64,000 nucleotides of DNA from Coenobita brevimanus (lineage: Eukaryota > Arthropoda > Malacostraca > Decapoda > Coenobitidae): assembly GCA_032717465.1 (NCBI GenBank), contig CM064657.1, positions 20,964,470 through 21,028,469 on the forward strand, given 5' to 3'. The stretch's first letter is position 1, and every line of letters starts with the position of its first letter. Positions 11,810 to 23,580 of this stretch are shown here, in pieces. A program made the translations under genes and the position numbers. The notes below the pieces were generated by a model that did no database searches, was not told the origin of the DNA, and worked only from the letters and a program-made list of their open reading frames with translations.

Positions 11810-12282
11810 CGGCAAGTTGAGAATCATTATGCAAACTCGGGCTTGTGTGTCCGCTGACACAGCCTCAAACTGCACATGGGTCCTCAACCTGTGCCTTAAC
11901 CTAGTGCCTATAATAATATTGGGGAGCTGAGAATCCTTGTGCAAACTCAGGCTCGTGTGTCCACAGACACAGCCTCGAGTCGCCTCTGCGGGGTTCTCTC
12001 TCTAACTTCCCCCCTTAACCTACAGTACTTATATTAATATCGGGGAGCTGAGAATCCTTGTGCAAACTCGGGCTCGTGTGTCTGCAGACACAGCCTCGAG
12101 TCGCCTCTGTGGGGTTCTCTCTCAAACTTCCCCCTTAACCTACAGTACACATGTATATACAATATCGGGGCAGCTGAGAATCCTTACGCAAACTCGGGCT
12201 TGTGTGTCCGCAGACACAGCCTCGAGTCGCCTCCGGGGTTCTCAAACTTCCCCCTTAACTTATGGTACATATGTATGTACAG
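11810..12282. repeat. minisatellite, four units of ~113-124 bp
   Basis: Four tandem units, near 11810-11920, 11921-12041, 12042-12165 and 12166-12282. Each carries GAGCTGAGAATCCTT-like, GCAAACTCGGGCT and CAGACACAGCCTCGAGTCGC blocks. The first unit is most diverged. They lie inside Gypsy-0 between the end of pol and the 3' LTR. Minor open frames across them are by-products of the repetition. Confidence 0.9.
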
Positions 12283-12485
12283 GCCCTGGACATACTGTGT
12301 CCTTTGGGCAAACAGGCGAGACGTTCGCAATTGCTGGTACACCTTTAACTGGGAACCAGGCTGGTCCTTGGATTACTCAATTCTCTGAGGACGCCTCTCT
12401 TACGGAACCCAGCATGCAACAGTTGCCGGTGTTAGTCAGCAGTTAGCAGGCGAGACATCAGGTCTGCACCTACGTTATCACTTCT

Positions 12486-14924
12486 CTAGATGTATCTCAC
12501 AACAAGGTTAAACTGCTGTAAATACAGTGTCCAGCGTGTCAATCTTGCATTAGCCGTCTTGGTCGTGCTAAGACTAGTGAGTGGCATATGATCAGTTTCC
12601 AGAGTGAATGGTGCCCCACACAAACAGTAATAATATTTTTTAACACCATCAACCACAGCCAAGAGTTCCTTCTCAACAGTACTGTAATTCCTTTCGGCGG
12701 GTTTTAGCCTACGGCTGTGGTATGCCACTGGGAAGATTCCACCTTCCGATTCCTGCATCAATACGGCACCTACTCCGTCTTGTGAAGCATCAGTTCGCAG
12801 TATGAAAGGTTTGTTGGAATCAGGCAACCGCAAGATAGGCTCCTTGCACAACATGTTCTTAAGAGCGATAAAAGACCTCTCTTGCGCTTCTCCCCATTCA
12901 ATGGTGTTCGGAGCATATTTTCGTAGCACCTCGTACAACAGTTGGGCAATGAGAGCAAAGTTGGGGATAAAACTCCTATAATATCCCACTAGGCCAAGGA
13001 ATGCCCTAACCTGTTTCTTGGTCACGGGTCTCGGGGCTTCTCTAACCTTCCTGATCTTGTCACCCTGACACCGGCAGTGATTGTTGCCAACAATATGTCC
13101 AAGGAACTCCACCTTACTGTGAGCAATCTGACATTTGGTAGACTTCACAGTCATGTTGAAACTCTGGAGTCTACTGAAAACGACTTCCAAGAGTCTGAGG
13201 TGCTCCTCCAACGTGGCAGAATGAATGAGAACATCGTCAACGAACATTTCTACTCCTACGATACCATGGAGCACTTGTCTCATGGCACGATTAAATACTG
13301 CTGGGGAATTGGTAAGTCCAAACGGTAGGACGTTATACTGGTACAACCCCCTAGGAGTAGCAAAGGCAGTGAACTGACGACTCTCAGGATGAAGGGGAAT
13401 CTGGAAGAATCCCTTTGCTAGATCGAGCTTCGTGAAATATCGTGAACCTGCCAGCTTGGAGAAGATGGCAATATGGTCACCCATTGGCTCAGCATCCACT
13501 TTGGTGATTGCACCGAGCCTTCTATAGTCGCCACAAATCCTGACTCCACCATCTTTCTTGCGAACTACTACCATTGGACTGCAGTAAGGAGATGAGGACT
13601 TTTCAATAATACCTGCAATCTCCATGTCGGCAATTTCATTGTCTACTGCGCCCAGTAGTCGCATGGGAATCGGATATGGCTTAACCTTTACGGGAGTATC
13701 GCTGGTCAACTCAATCTTGTGACAATCAACATTTGCAAGTCTAGGTCGGTCAGAGAAGACATCAGCATACTGACAGAGCAGTGACCTTAAGGCATTTTGG
13801 TATCCTACTGCTAAGTCAGGGTTAAGTAGGACATCTCCGACAGTCTCCTCCTGACGGGACTGAGCGGTTAAGGGCTCGTCATCATGGTCATCAGCTGGGA
13901 TCACCGCAGCTGCCCCAGTTTTTTCCAGTAGCTGGTCACTATCATCAGCTACTCGTAGGCCAGTCTTCTCGGGGTCTGACTCATGATAACCCTTCAACAT
14001 GTTAATGTGGAACCTTTTGCGAAAATTCCCCATCTGAATTATGTAGTTGAGGTCTGAAATGCGCTCTGCTACATCAAATGGACCCTTCCACTGCACCAAC
14101 AACTTGTTCTGGGCAGTGGGGAGTAACACCAGGCACTTATCGCGTGGACTAAACTTCCGAAGTTTTGCATTCTTATCATAATAGGCTTTCTGAACTTCGC
14201 GCGCCTTGATCAGTTCTTTCTTAGCTAACTCGCATGTCGACTGGAGGCGGTCAGCTAGATCAAGGACGTAGGTGTAGGTGGTCTTGACTTCAGAGTCAGG
14301 TTCTTCATCGTCCCACAACTCGTGAAGGACTTGAAGTGGTCCACGGACCGACCTTCCATACACCAGTTCAAAGGGTGAGAATTTCAATGAATGCTGTGGG
14401 GCTTCTTGATAAGCAAATAGAAGAGGAACAATGAACTGCGGCCATTCCTTTGGCTGTTCGGCAGTCATGCGCCTCAACATCTTGAGAGTCCCATTGAACC
14501 TCTCACACAACCCGTTACACATGGGATGATACGGCGTAGTCCGTAAGCCTCGGATGGACAGCAACCTGAACGCTTCGTTCATCATTGCTGAAGTGAACTG
14601 CGAACCCCGGTCACTTAAGACCTCCTTAGGGATACCTACACGACAGAACACTTCAATTAATGCCTCAGCAACAGTGACGGCCTCTATATTCTTAAGGGCC
14701 ACGGCTTCAGGCCACCGTGTGCTGAAATCAACAATAGTGAGGATATACTTTAATCCATCACTAGCCCTAGTGGAGATTGGCCCAACTATGTCAACTGCTA
14801 CTCTCTCGAACGGTTCAGAGATTATGGGCACTGGTTTCAATGGCACAGGACGGACACGTCCTCGGTCAGTGGTACGCTGACACACATCACAGGAACGTAC
14901 GAGCCTCGTTATTTCCCGTCCCAT
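12486..14924 (-). pseudogene. Gypsy-0 pol: integrase - RT - RNase H (812 codons open)
   Basis: Polyprotein segment that would integrate and copy the element. Integrase: CDVC of the zinc finger (residues 12-15), D45 (VDIVGPI), D105 (LSDRGSQF), E141 (LCERFNG), and a GPF module near 281. RT: RKKDGGVRICGDYRRL near 456-470, KLDLAKGFFQIP at 499-510, and active site FVDD at 561-564. RNase H: D712 (RTDASQDG), E751/E753 (STVEKELLAV) and D778 (ETDHMPL). The frame ends at a TAG at 12486-12488, just before a short continuation ending in an ADLMSR-like block. Upstream it continues in the same frame, past stops, to the protease and gag. Integrase precedes RT in one continuous frame, so the order is genuine rather than a rearrangement. 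Confidence 0.93.
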
Positions 14925-15650
14925 TCCTGGCCAGAAAAAGTCAGCATGGATGTGGTCAGAGGTCTTCTATTGACCCATGTGACCTCCCATCGCTGAACAA
15001 TGACCTAATTCAAACACTGCTCAGTGATACTTTGCAGGAACGACAAACTGCAGTCGAACCTCACCCTGCGGTGTCTGTGACTCATGGTACAGCCGTCCTG
15101 GCTTACAAAGGAACCTGGCTTGTCCTCTCCGTGAATACTTAATCACTTTAACCTCCAGCTTCTTATGCACTGAGGCAAGTGTTGAGTCAGGCTGTTGCTC
15201 TTGGACAACATCTTGACTATGAATCAGATCTTGCAGCGTTGCGACGGTCAACGGAGTGATGTGATATGGAGCCTTGGCCATGGCTCGTGTTACCGCAGCA
15301 GCCGAAGTCTGAGTAGCAACATCTACGACGCAGCTATTTTTGACGCCAGGTATGTTGCCTATAATGAGGTCAAATAAAGGTTCTGGCATGACAACTGCAG
15401 ATGTCAGGTCAGTGAAAAATGGAGACGTCACCTGGATACGTGCCTCAGGGAACAGTCTCACCGATCCATCAATAAGTCTAACTTGGATCTGTTGACCTGT
15501 ATACTCATCAGGCCGAACTAAACTCTGCTTAACAGAGCAACCTGAGGAACCATTATCCCTCAGAACATTTACAGAAACACCTCCCCCAAACCCTGGCTGA
15601 ACAAGAAAGGCAGTGTTGCTGGTGGAAGGGTCTGAGGAGGTAGCAGCCAG
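14925..15650 (-). pseudogene. Gypsy-0 protease and integrase N-terminus, interrupted by stops
   Basis: Same reading frame as gag and the downstream pol, with in-frame stops at 15651-15653 (TGA, end of gag), 15021-15023 (TGA) and 14967-14969 (TAG). Near 15530-15570 is a retropepsin-like start, VNVLRDNGSSGCSV: the position expected for the catalytic D-T/S-G triad reads D-N-G, so the protease is probably inactive. The stretch 15021-15461 links protease to integrase. The histidine pair of the integrase zinc finger lies near 14975-15010, and FFWPGM is near 14930, just upstream of the main pol frame. Confidence 0.8.
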
Positions 15651-16964
15651 TCATTCATGAGACTGCGGAACAACCGATGCAGCAAACGTAGCGCCCTGAG
15701 AACTAGGTGTCTGAGGAGTCGTACTCACCATCTGAGGGGGTGGAGCATTGACCACCTGTGGAGGAGAGTTCATGGTCGGAGGGGGACTCGTGAACTGTTG
15801 GGAAGTACCTGTACTGGTAGAGATGGCACCACCGTGTGCTTGACGTGGAATGAAAGCTGCGTTTGCCTCCTGCCTCCGATACACTGGTTGACCTGACTGA
15901 GGGTTACGTGGCTTGTCCTTGTATTGCTGCTGCTGCTTGGGGAACTGCTGCTGGTTGGGGTGCTTGTTGTACCGCTTCCAAGCAGGCTGCTGTGTATTTT
16001 CCCCCTGGTCCTTCTGCGGTTTGCTTGGACCTTGGCCATTACTCTGAGAACAGCCTTGGTGCTGGGATTCAGTCTGAGACGTCTTCCCAGACTTGGCAGT
16101 ATCTTTTCTGCTGTTCCAGGTGTTTTGCTTACGAGTTTGATACCCGTATGCAGTGAAGTATGCGTCAGCCTTTTCTACCATTTGGCTGGCATCTTTCACC
16201 TGGCAGATCTTAAGCTGTGCTATGAGCTCAGCAGGCCACGAACTCTCTAGCTGTGTACGCAGCATAAGGTCAATTATCCCCTCACGTGTGGAAGGAGTTT
16301 CATCTTTCTCCATCCACTCATTTAAGTAAGCAGTGAGACGATCGAGGAACTGAACAGCTGTCTCCTTGTCTTGGAGACGAGCTTGCATGAACTGAACTTT
16401 GGCGTCGTCTACTGTGAGACCATACGCCTTAATGAGTGCAGCTTTCATCATCTCATACGTGAGATTGTCTCCACGAGTTCTGTGGAGAATATCGAGGGCA
16501 GGGCCCTCAAATAAACTAAGAAATTGGAGCCGCTTAGCTGCCTCATCCAGTTGATACATGTCTGCCATGTCCTCAAAACGAGCTATGTACGGCTCGATTC
16601 GCTCTCCTTCCTTGTATGAAGGAAGCTTGATGCGTGGGGTCGCCAGGACATGTGCAGGGAGAACACTCGTGGAGCTTGGACCAACTGCACCAGATGTGTC
16701 TGAAGCCAAGGAATCTCGCTTGAGCTTCAGCACTTCAAGTTCATGTTTTTCGCGTGCTTCTCGCTCGGCACGTTCATGTTCTCCTTCTCTCTCTCGTTCC
16801 TCACGCTGTTCTCGCTCGTGTTCGCGTTGGATTCTACGCTCCTCACGAGCATCTTTCTCACGTTCCTGCTCGTTATTCAACCGTGAGAGGACGTAGGTTT
16901 GAATTTTTTCTGGTTCAGTGAGGCCCATATCTTTCGCTTCCTGTACATAGACACTGGCTGCCAT
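15651..16964 (-). CDS. Gypsy-0 Gag-like protein, 437 aa
   Basis: Structural protein that would form the retrotransposon particle. Starts at MAASVYVQEAKDMGL, about 416 bp downstream of the 5' LTR. Residues about 30-78 are a charged Arg/Glu-rich predicted coiled coil. Residues about 100-280 form the conserved capsid-like region typical of invertebrate Gypsy Gag, including IKLPSYKEGERIEPYIARFE. The C-terminal third is Gln/Pro/Ser-rich, and no CCHC zinc knuckle is present, unlike Gypsy-1. The frame ends in TGA and the same frame continues into the protease, so expression of pol would need readthrough, or the stop is a mutation. Confidence 0.85.
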   Translation of the reverse strand: MAASVYVQEAKDMGLTEPEKIQTYVLSRLNNEQEREKDAREERRIQREHEREQREEREREGEHERAEREAREKHELEVLKLKRDSLASDTSGAVGPSSTSVLPAHVLATPRIKLPSYKEGERIEPYIARFEDMADMYQLDEAAKRLQFLSLFEGPALDILHRTRGDNLTYEMMKAALIKAYGLTVDDAKVQFMQARLQDKETAVQFLDRLTAYLNEWMEKDETPSTREGIIDLMLRTQLESSWPAELIAQLKICQVKDASQMVEKADAYFTAYGYQTRKQNTWNSRKDTAKSGKTSQTESQHQGCSQSNGQGPSKPQKDQGENTQQPAWKRYNKHPNQQQFPKQQQQYKDKPRNPQSGQPVYRRQEANAAFIPRQAHGGAISTSTGTSQQFTSPPPTMNSPPQVVNAPPPQMVSTTPQTPSSQGATFAASVVPQSHE

Positions 16965-17349
16965 GATGCAAGCTCAGTCTAAATAACTAGCGACTCAGTA
17001 CTGACTGCTACTTCGCAAACGAATGCTAATATCACAAATAAAGAATATAGACACAAGCTAGTGGTGACCAGTCTTATCTAGTTAACTGGAAATAAAGCAA
17101 AAACGGAAATGACTGGGAAGACTCAATAATTAACGCTATGGGTACGGCGATTTCCCAGGAGCGAATAAAATCGTCTGGCGTAACCAAGAATAAAGTACTA
17201 AATAGAGTTAAGTACTCTATGGATTAATAAAGCAGAAATTCACTTGCTAAACTAACGACAAACACCAGTAAGCTTGTGCCTATAAACTTTAATGATAAAT
17301 ACCTAAATATGAACGAGTGAGTATTATCTCGTGAATAGCTTTAGAGCTA

Positions 17350-17380
17350 GGAGTTAATATCCTGGAATGAGGTCGCCAAT
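17350..17380 (-). promoter_or_regulatory. Gypsy-0 primer-binding site next to the 5' LTR
   Basis: Immediately inside the 5' LTR, the minus strand reads ATTGGCGACCTCATTCCAGG. TGG shortly after the LTR end is the usual start of a tRNA primer-binding site. Gypsy-1 has nearly the same first bases (TTTGGCGACCTCTTATCAGG), which supports use of the same primer tRNA; the tRNA itself was not identified. Confidence 0.7.
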
Positions 17381-18439
17381 TGTCACGGGGTTTTTAAAAT
17401 AAATGCAAATATTAAAATGATTATGCTCAATGTTATTGAAGTAGCAGGGACAATGAATTGTCTTGCTAAATCAAGCAATGATTACTTTATGCCGGCTTCC
17501 TTCGCCGATTTTCTCAGAACGAGAATTTATAAACTTTCTCAACAGTACACAGCAGAGACTAATTACTCAATTGCTGTTTATTAGTACTGTTAGCCTCTGG
17601 AGAAAGTTACTTCACCCCTGACAATAAATAACTATTAATAATATCAGGTTCTTGCTGATGCGTAACTCCTAGAAGGCACAACGGATTTTAAGTTTAATAC
17701 AACAAGACTGGCCTCAGTACCAGTTATGAATAGCAAAAAGTTTATGCAAGCTAGGAGCTATAAGGGAAATAAGCTTAATTATGGAGAAATGAAACACGAG
17801 TTTACATTACATTAAGCTCAAAGAAAAAGAACTGTTAAATTTACTGATTACAAAGAAATAAATTTAACGTTACATTTCAAATGAATTCAAATAATGAGAT
17901 TGCACTCACTTACTCAAAAGCTAAATTCTTACGTCTAGAAAAAAAACAACATGTGGCGCAGCCGGCCAGCATGTGAGGAAACAGCACACTTAACTAAACT
18001 CTTAAACCTAGGAAAATACGAAAAGGAAATACTGGTCAATGAATGTAGTGTATCACCGAAGAAGGGTGGGAGCCTGGAGAACTGTAGTCTAGTGGAGTTT
18101 GGGTGCTAGCTGACCTCTCACTCTCTCACTGCTGGAGCACAGAACCTCACTTTGTCACGACAGACACTTGACTGAATTCAAATACAGGCCAGCCCAGAGA
18201 AGGCATGGCCAGCGGTCGAGGGAAGCAGGGGCGAACAATAAAGTAACAATAATATCGCTCAGTAGAGCACTTAATGATGTGCATTAGATCTGTCACATTT
18301 GAAACAGTGACGAATGTTTTGAAAAGTATACCACCGAAATGGAGAGAGAAACGGTTAACTGAGCGATACACAGTGAGTTTTCCACTAATAGTTCGTGGTT
18401 TCTCACAAAAGGAAAATGTCGCGAATTTGATTCGTGACA
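17381..18439 (-). repeat. Gypsy-0 5' LTR
   Basis: 1,059 bp, direct copy of 10109-11175 with only scattered single-base and small indel differences. It begins TGTCACGGGG and ends GTGACA on the plus strand and is followed by the second CCCTC target copy. It would hold the promoter; no clear TATA box was picked out. Confidence 0.93.
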
Positions 18440-19255
<816 letters not shown>

Positions 19256-19257
19256 AC

Positions 19258-21098
19258 TATAGCGTAGTACATTGTAAAATGGTGTAGTGCAGTGCAGAAT
19301 AGTTTAATATAGTATAGTATACTAAACTGCAGTGCAGAATAGTTTAATGTGGTGTAGCATAGTACAGTGTCGTGTACTGTAGTGTAATGTAATGTAGTGT
19401 AAAGTAATGTAGTGTAGTGTCATGTAATGTAGTGTAGTGTAGTGTAGTGTGGTATTAGAATAGTATAATGCAGTGTAGTGTAGTGTAGTGTGGAATAGTG
19501 TAACGTATTGTAACGTAATATAGTGTAATGTGTAGTGTTGTGTAGTGTAGTGCAGTGTAGTGTAGTGTAGTGAAATGTAGTGCAGTGCAGTGTAGTGTAG
19601 TGTAGTGAAATGTAGTGTAGTGCAGTATAGTGTAATGTAGTGTAAAGTAGTGAAATGTAGTGCAACGTAGTGTTATGTAGTGCATCGTAGTGCAGTGTAA
19701 TGTAGTGTATTGTAGTGCTGTGTAGTGCGGTATAGTGAAGTGTAGTGTCGTGTAGCGTAGAGTAATGTGGCATGGTGTGGTGGGGTGGCATGTAATGTGG
19801 GAGAATGCAGTATGGTGTAATGTGATGTGGTGCATGGTGTGATGTGGCACTGTGTGGTTTAGTGTGATGTAATATGTCATAGTGTGCTGGGATGCGCTTT
19901 CCTGTGTCCTGCTGTGGTGTGAAGATGTGGTGTGATGTGGTAGTACGATGTGTTGTAGTGAGGTGTGGTGTGGTGGTGGTGAAGTAGTGTGGTATAGTGT
20001 GGTGGTTGTGTAATGTGGTGTGATGTGGTGTGGTTTGGTATGGTATGATATGATCTGGTTTTGTGGTGAGGTATAATGTGCTGTTGTGGCGTGGTGTGGT
20101 ATAGTGTGATGTAGTGGTATGATGTGGTAATGCATAGTGTGGTGTCATGTGGTGTGGACTGTTGTGGTATTGTTTGGTGTAGTATTCTGTGGTGTGGTGT
20201 GGTGGACTATGGTGTAATATGACTTTGTGTGGTATGACATGGTGTGGTGCGGAGTAGTGTTCTGTAGGATGGTGTGATGTTATGTCGTGTGGTGTGGTGA
20301 TGCGTAATATAGTGCCGTGCGGCGTGCTATGGTGTGGTGTGGTACAATATGCAGCATGATGGTGCTGTGCAGTGTGGTGCGGTGTAGTGTGGTGTGGTAT
20401 TTTGTAATGTGGTGTGTTGTGGAGTGGTGTAGTGTGGTGTAGTGTGATGTGTTATGGCGCAATGGGTGGTGTGGTGTGGTGTGGTGAGGTAGGGAGTGAT
20501 ATGGTGTAGTGTGGTGCAGCGTGGAGAGGCATGGTGTGTTGTGGTGTGCTGTGATGTAGCACAGTGTATTATAATACTGAATGGTGTGACTTGGTGTAAT
20601 ACTGTATGGCGCAGTGTGGCTTGGTGTGGTGTGGTGTGATGCGTGTTTTGTGGTATGGTGTGGTGTGTAGTGTGATGTGACGTGGTGCAATGTAGTGCTG
20701 TGTGATACTGTGTGATGCGGCTTGGTGTGGTGCTCTGTGGTGTGGTGTGGTATGGTGTGGTGTTTTGTGGTATGGTATTGTGTGGTGTTATGTGGTATGA
20801 TATGGTGTGGTGTTTTGTGGTATGGTATAGTCTGGTGTTTTGTGGTATGGTATTGTGTGTGGAGCAGTGCGATGTGGTGCAAGGTAGTGTGGTGTGATAC
20901 TGTGTGACGTGACTTGGTTTATTGTTGTGGGGTTTGGTGCTTAGGTGTGTGGTGTGATGTGGTGAAATGTAGTGTGGTGTGGTGTCGTGCAGTGTTGTGT
21001 TGTGTGGTGTGGTGTTGGGCAGTGTGGTGTGGTGTGGTGTCGTGCAATGTGGTGTGGTGTGGTGCGGTGCAGTGCAGTGAGTTGTGGTGTGGTACAGG
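19258..21098. repeat. degenerate pentanucleotide array, GTAGT and GTGGT types
   Basis: About 1.84 kb built almost entirely from 5-base units. The left third is dominated by GTAGT (TGTAGTGTAGTG runs, 19380-19760) and the rest by GTGGT/GTGAT (TGTGGTGTGGTG, 19770-21098), with point variants throughout. The plus strand is nearly free of C and the minus strand nearly free of G. Because the unit is 5 bp, all frames stay open for long stretches and give Thr/His/Tyr-rich translations (up to 267 codons); these are artefacts. The array is bracketed by two CT microsatellites. Confidence 0.93.
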
Positions 21099-21179
21099 AG
21101 TGCAACAAGAGTTCGTAAAACCAGTGCCATTCTTTACTAAAGTTGGGGACCGCCAACTTTAAGTTTGTTCGCTTGTCTT

Positions 21180-21181
<2 letters not shown>

Positions 21182-21242
<61 letters not shown>
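21182..21242. repeat. (CT)n microsatellite
   Basis: Near-perfect CT run, with one TTT interruption, about 85 bp after the pentamer array. Confidence 0.95.
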
Positions 21243-22103
21243 AACTGGTAGCTCATTGCTCATCCTGTGTATTATCTGTTTCATACACATTATTTTGCTG
21301 CTTCTCTCCTCCTCCTCCTCCTCCTCCTCCTTGAACTTCTTCATTTTCTTTTTTTTTTCTTTATTTCTTTTCTTCTTCTTCTCTCTCTCATTCTTTTATT
21401 TCTCGTCTTTCTTTTTTTTTCTTCTTCTTTCTCTCTCTTTCTTTTCTCCTTCTTCTTCTTCTTCTTCATCTTGCTTGCGTTCGTCTCCTTTCTTTTCTTC
21501 TTTCTTTACCTTGCCGTTTACTCCGTTCTTCCTTCTCTGTTTCACCGCTATTTCTCCTACCTTCTTCATTTTTAATTTTTTTCCTCCTTCACATCTTCTC
21601 TTTCTTCGTGTTCCTCTTTTTGATATTCCTCTTCTCTTTTGGTCTTCTCTTTTTGAGTTTCCACTTTCCTTTTTATTGCCTTGTTCTTTCCTAATTGAAA
21701 GGTTTTACTCTCTCTTTCTCCTATTCGTATCCCTCCTCTTCCTTCTCTTCTTCCTCCTCCTCCTCCTCGTGATCATCATCATCATATCATCATCATCATC
21801 ATCATTATCATCATTATCATCGTCTTCTTCTTTGTTCATTAATTCGTGTTCTAATTTATCTTCATTGAGTCTTTTATTCTTGTTTCAGCCTGTCAATCTT
21901 TCTCCTTTACTCTTCTATTCACGCCTCTCCCTCCTACTCCTCTGCTTTTGCTTGAGTTCCGTGCTTTCTGTACCCCTACACAGCTTTTGACTTTGTAGCC
22001 TACAGAGGTCTTATTCGTCCCTCCCACGCATATCTCTTCTAAACAGAGAGGAGTCAAATGCTTTTCTTCTCATTATCTCTTCTCTTATTTTCATCAGCCT
22101 GTC
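21243..22103. other. pyrimidine-rich DNA, no gene
   Basis: Strongly C/T-biased on the plus strand: TTCTTCTTC, CTCCTC and TCATCATCA runs (the last near 21770-21820). The 244-codon open frame here is Phe/Leu/Ser homopolymer-like and results from the bias. The tract continues after the LINE fragment to about 22990. Confidence 0.8.
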
Positions 22104-22412
22104 TTGATTTGGTGCTCTGATTCATCTTTATGTATTTACTATCGCTACTATAGTGATCACACATCTGAACTGTCGACTTGCATCCCTCCTCCATTATTGC
22201 GGGCGCGTAGCACCCGACTGGCAGCACTTTCTCACCCCTTTTCTGTTCAGCTCTCTAATGAAAGAGTTATCCTACATTCTCAGTCATTCGTGTGTACAAC
22301 ACATCAACTTCGGATCTGTCTTCCAGAGTCTTTATTGCTCTCTTCCCATGGCCTCCAGTCTGTTAAGCGCAATGTATCCAGACATTTAGAAACGAATGGA
22401 TGTTGAATATGG

Positions 22413-22449
<37 letters not shown>

Positions 22450-22510
22450 GGGAACAACTTTGCCGGCTTCAAGGCTTTGGTTCCATCTTCACTGCAAAAG
22501 AAAAAAAAAA
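22104..22510 (+). pseudogene. 5'-truncated LINE-B copy, RT C-terminus and 3' UTR
   Basis: Translation of 22104-22406 matches the last ~95 residues of the LINE-B RT at 36610-38169: YRYYSDHTSELSTCIPPP here, YRYFNGHCSSELSACIPPP there, then ARSTRLAALSHPFSVQLSN, and both end in a VSRHL block. Downstream are a 33-bp T-run (22414-22446), a 3' UTR stretch containing AAGGCTTTGGTTCC shared with LINE-B, and a terminal A-run (about 22500-22510). Typical 5' truncation of a retrotransposed LINE. Confidence 0.88.
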
Positions 22511-22991
22511 TCTTCTCTTCTTTATTAAATCTCTTACTGGTTCTCTCTTCTAACCTTTCACTTTTTTTTACTTCATCTCTTCTCTTCTCCTCTCTTGTTT
22601 TTAATCTTCTTTATCCTTTCCCACTCCTCCCTCTTCTTCTCTTTTGTTGCTATCCTGTCTATTGTCTGTTCATCTTTCTCTCTTCTCCCTCTCCTTCATT
22701 TGTACTTTCATCCTCTCTAATGTCTGTTCATCTATTTCTCCCTCCTTTGCCCAATTCCCTCCCCTCCTTCTTTTCTTGCTCGTTCTGTATCCTTCTGTTC
22801 CTTTCTTCCAACTTTTTTTTCTCTTCAGTCCCATTGTCCTTATCCTTCAATCTCTCTTCGTTCTTCTGCTCTTTTCTCCTTTCTTGCTTTTATGCTTTTT
22901 TGCTCTCCCCTTTTCTTCTTTTATGCTTCAATTTCTCCCTCTTGACCATTCTTCATCGCTTTTAGTGTCTTTTTCTTCTGCATTCGTTTTG

Positions 22992-22992
<1 letters not shown>
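22511..22992. other. pyrimidine-rich DNA, no gene
   Basis: Continuation of the C/T-biased tract with TCTTCT and CTCTTCTCC runs. Overlapping long open frames are composition artefacts. Confidence 0.8.

Positions 22993-23058
<66 letters not shown>
22993..23058. repeat. (GT)n(GA)n compound microsatellite
   Basis: GT run switching to GA run without a gap. Confidence 0.95.
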
Positions 23059-23060
<2 letters not shown>

Positions 23061-23272
23061 ACTGGACATAATAGGGACCCTTCCACGATGCTCAGTAATT
23101 TATCCTGGCAGTATCAGATACTTTCACGTACCACCACTTGGTACTTGTACTAAGTCGTTGTTAGGTCTAATGGAATGATCGGAAAGCAGTGACATTATTA
23201 CAGTTGTTTCTTCATGTACACAACTGGTCAGCTCTGCAACTGCTTTCCACAGTCTATATTTACTAATAAACT

Positions 23273-23580
23273 CTTTTCACTTTAACTTGATCTATAGTTG
23301 TCATCTCCATATTGACTGCTGTGTTGTGACAATAGATTAACCCTTGCCGAGCTGCAGACCTCCTATAAGGCACAATGAAGGTCGTCGCAGGCCAACCTGC
23401 AAACCTCAAAATTTATGCTGGTTATAAAGCACTGACTCAGGGAAGGTATGCTACCTTACAAAGAATCAACCCCGCAGTAGTTCAAATTAAAGTATGATAC
23501 TAATCATCAAGAAGTGCTATAGGTAGTATGTACCCGTAGGCATGTCTTGTTCTGCCACTGAGCTACGTAAAGTTAATAGC
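23273..23580 (-). repeat. dispersed repeat, second copy of the 5745-5895 family
   Basis: Shares CACTTTAACT, GTCATCTCCAT and a terminal minus-strand TAGCTCAGTGGCAGA (A-box) with 5745-5895, with extra sequence in the middle. Supports a tRNA-derived SINE read on the minus strand. Flanking 23059-23272 and 23581-24302 show no gene. Confidence 0.5.

Larger units (their letters stand above)
10109..18439 (-). mobile_element. Gypsy-0: complete LTR retrotransposon with integrase before RT
   Basis: Flanked by LTRs at 10109-11175 and 17381-18439, each beginning TGTCACG and ending TGACA on the plus strand. A 5-bp target duplication CCCTC lies at 10104-10108 and 18440-18444. The internal order on the minus strand is gag, protease, integrase, RT, RNase H, then about 1.3 kb of non-coding DNA before the 3' LTR. 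Integrase ahead of RT is the Copia order, but the domain sequences are of Ty3/Gypsy type; this arrangement is known from Gmr1-like Gypsy elements. The element sits inside an older AGGTCA-containing repeat. Several stops make it non-autonomous now. Confidence 0.92.

Noticed and set aside
11810..12282. CRISPR-like array
   Set aside because: Units are 113-124 bp tandem copies with no unique spacers, in a eukaryotic retrotransposon.
19420..21130. Long Thr/His/Tyr-rich open frames on the minus strand
   Set aside because: Produced by the 5-bp periodicity and lack of stop triplets in the pentamer array; overlapping frames are all open.
21256..21990. 244-codon Phe/Leu/Ser-rich frame
   Set aside because: Composition artefact of a C/T-rich tract; no domain, and neighbouring frames are equally open.
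22396..23153. Two overlapping Leu/Ser/Phe-rich frames
   Set aside because: Same pyrimidine bias, and they start in a T-run of a truncated LINE.
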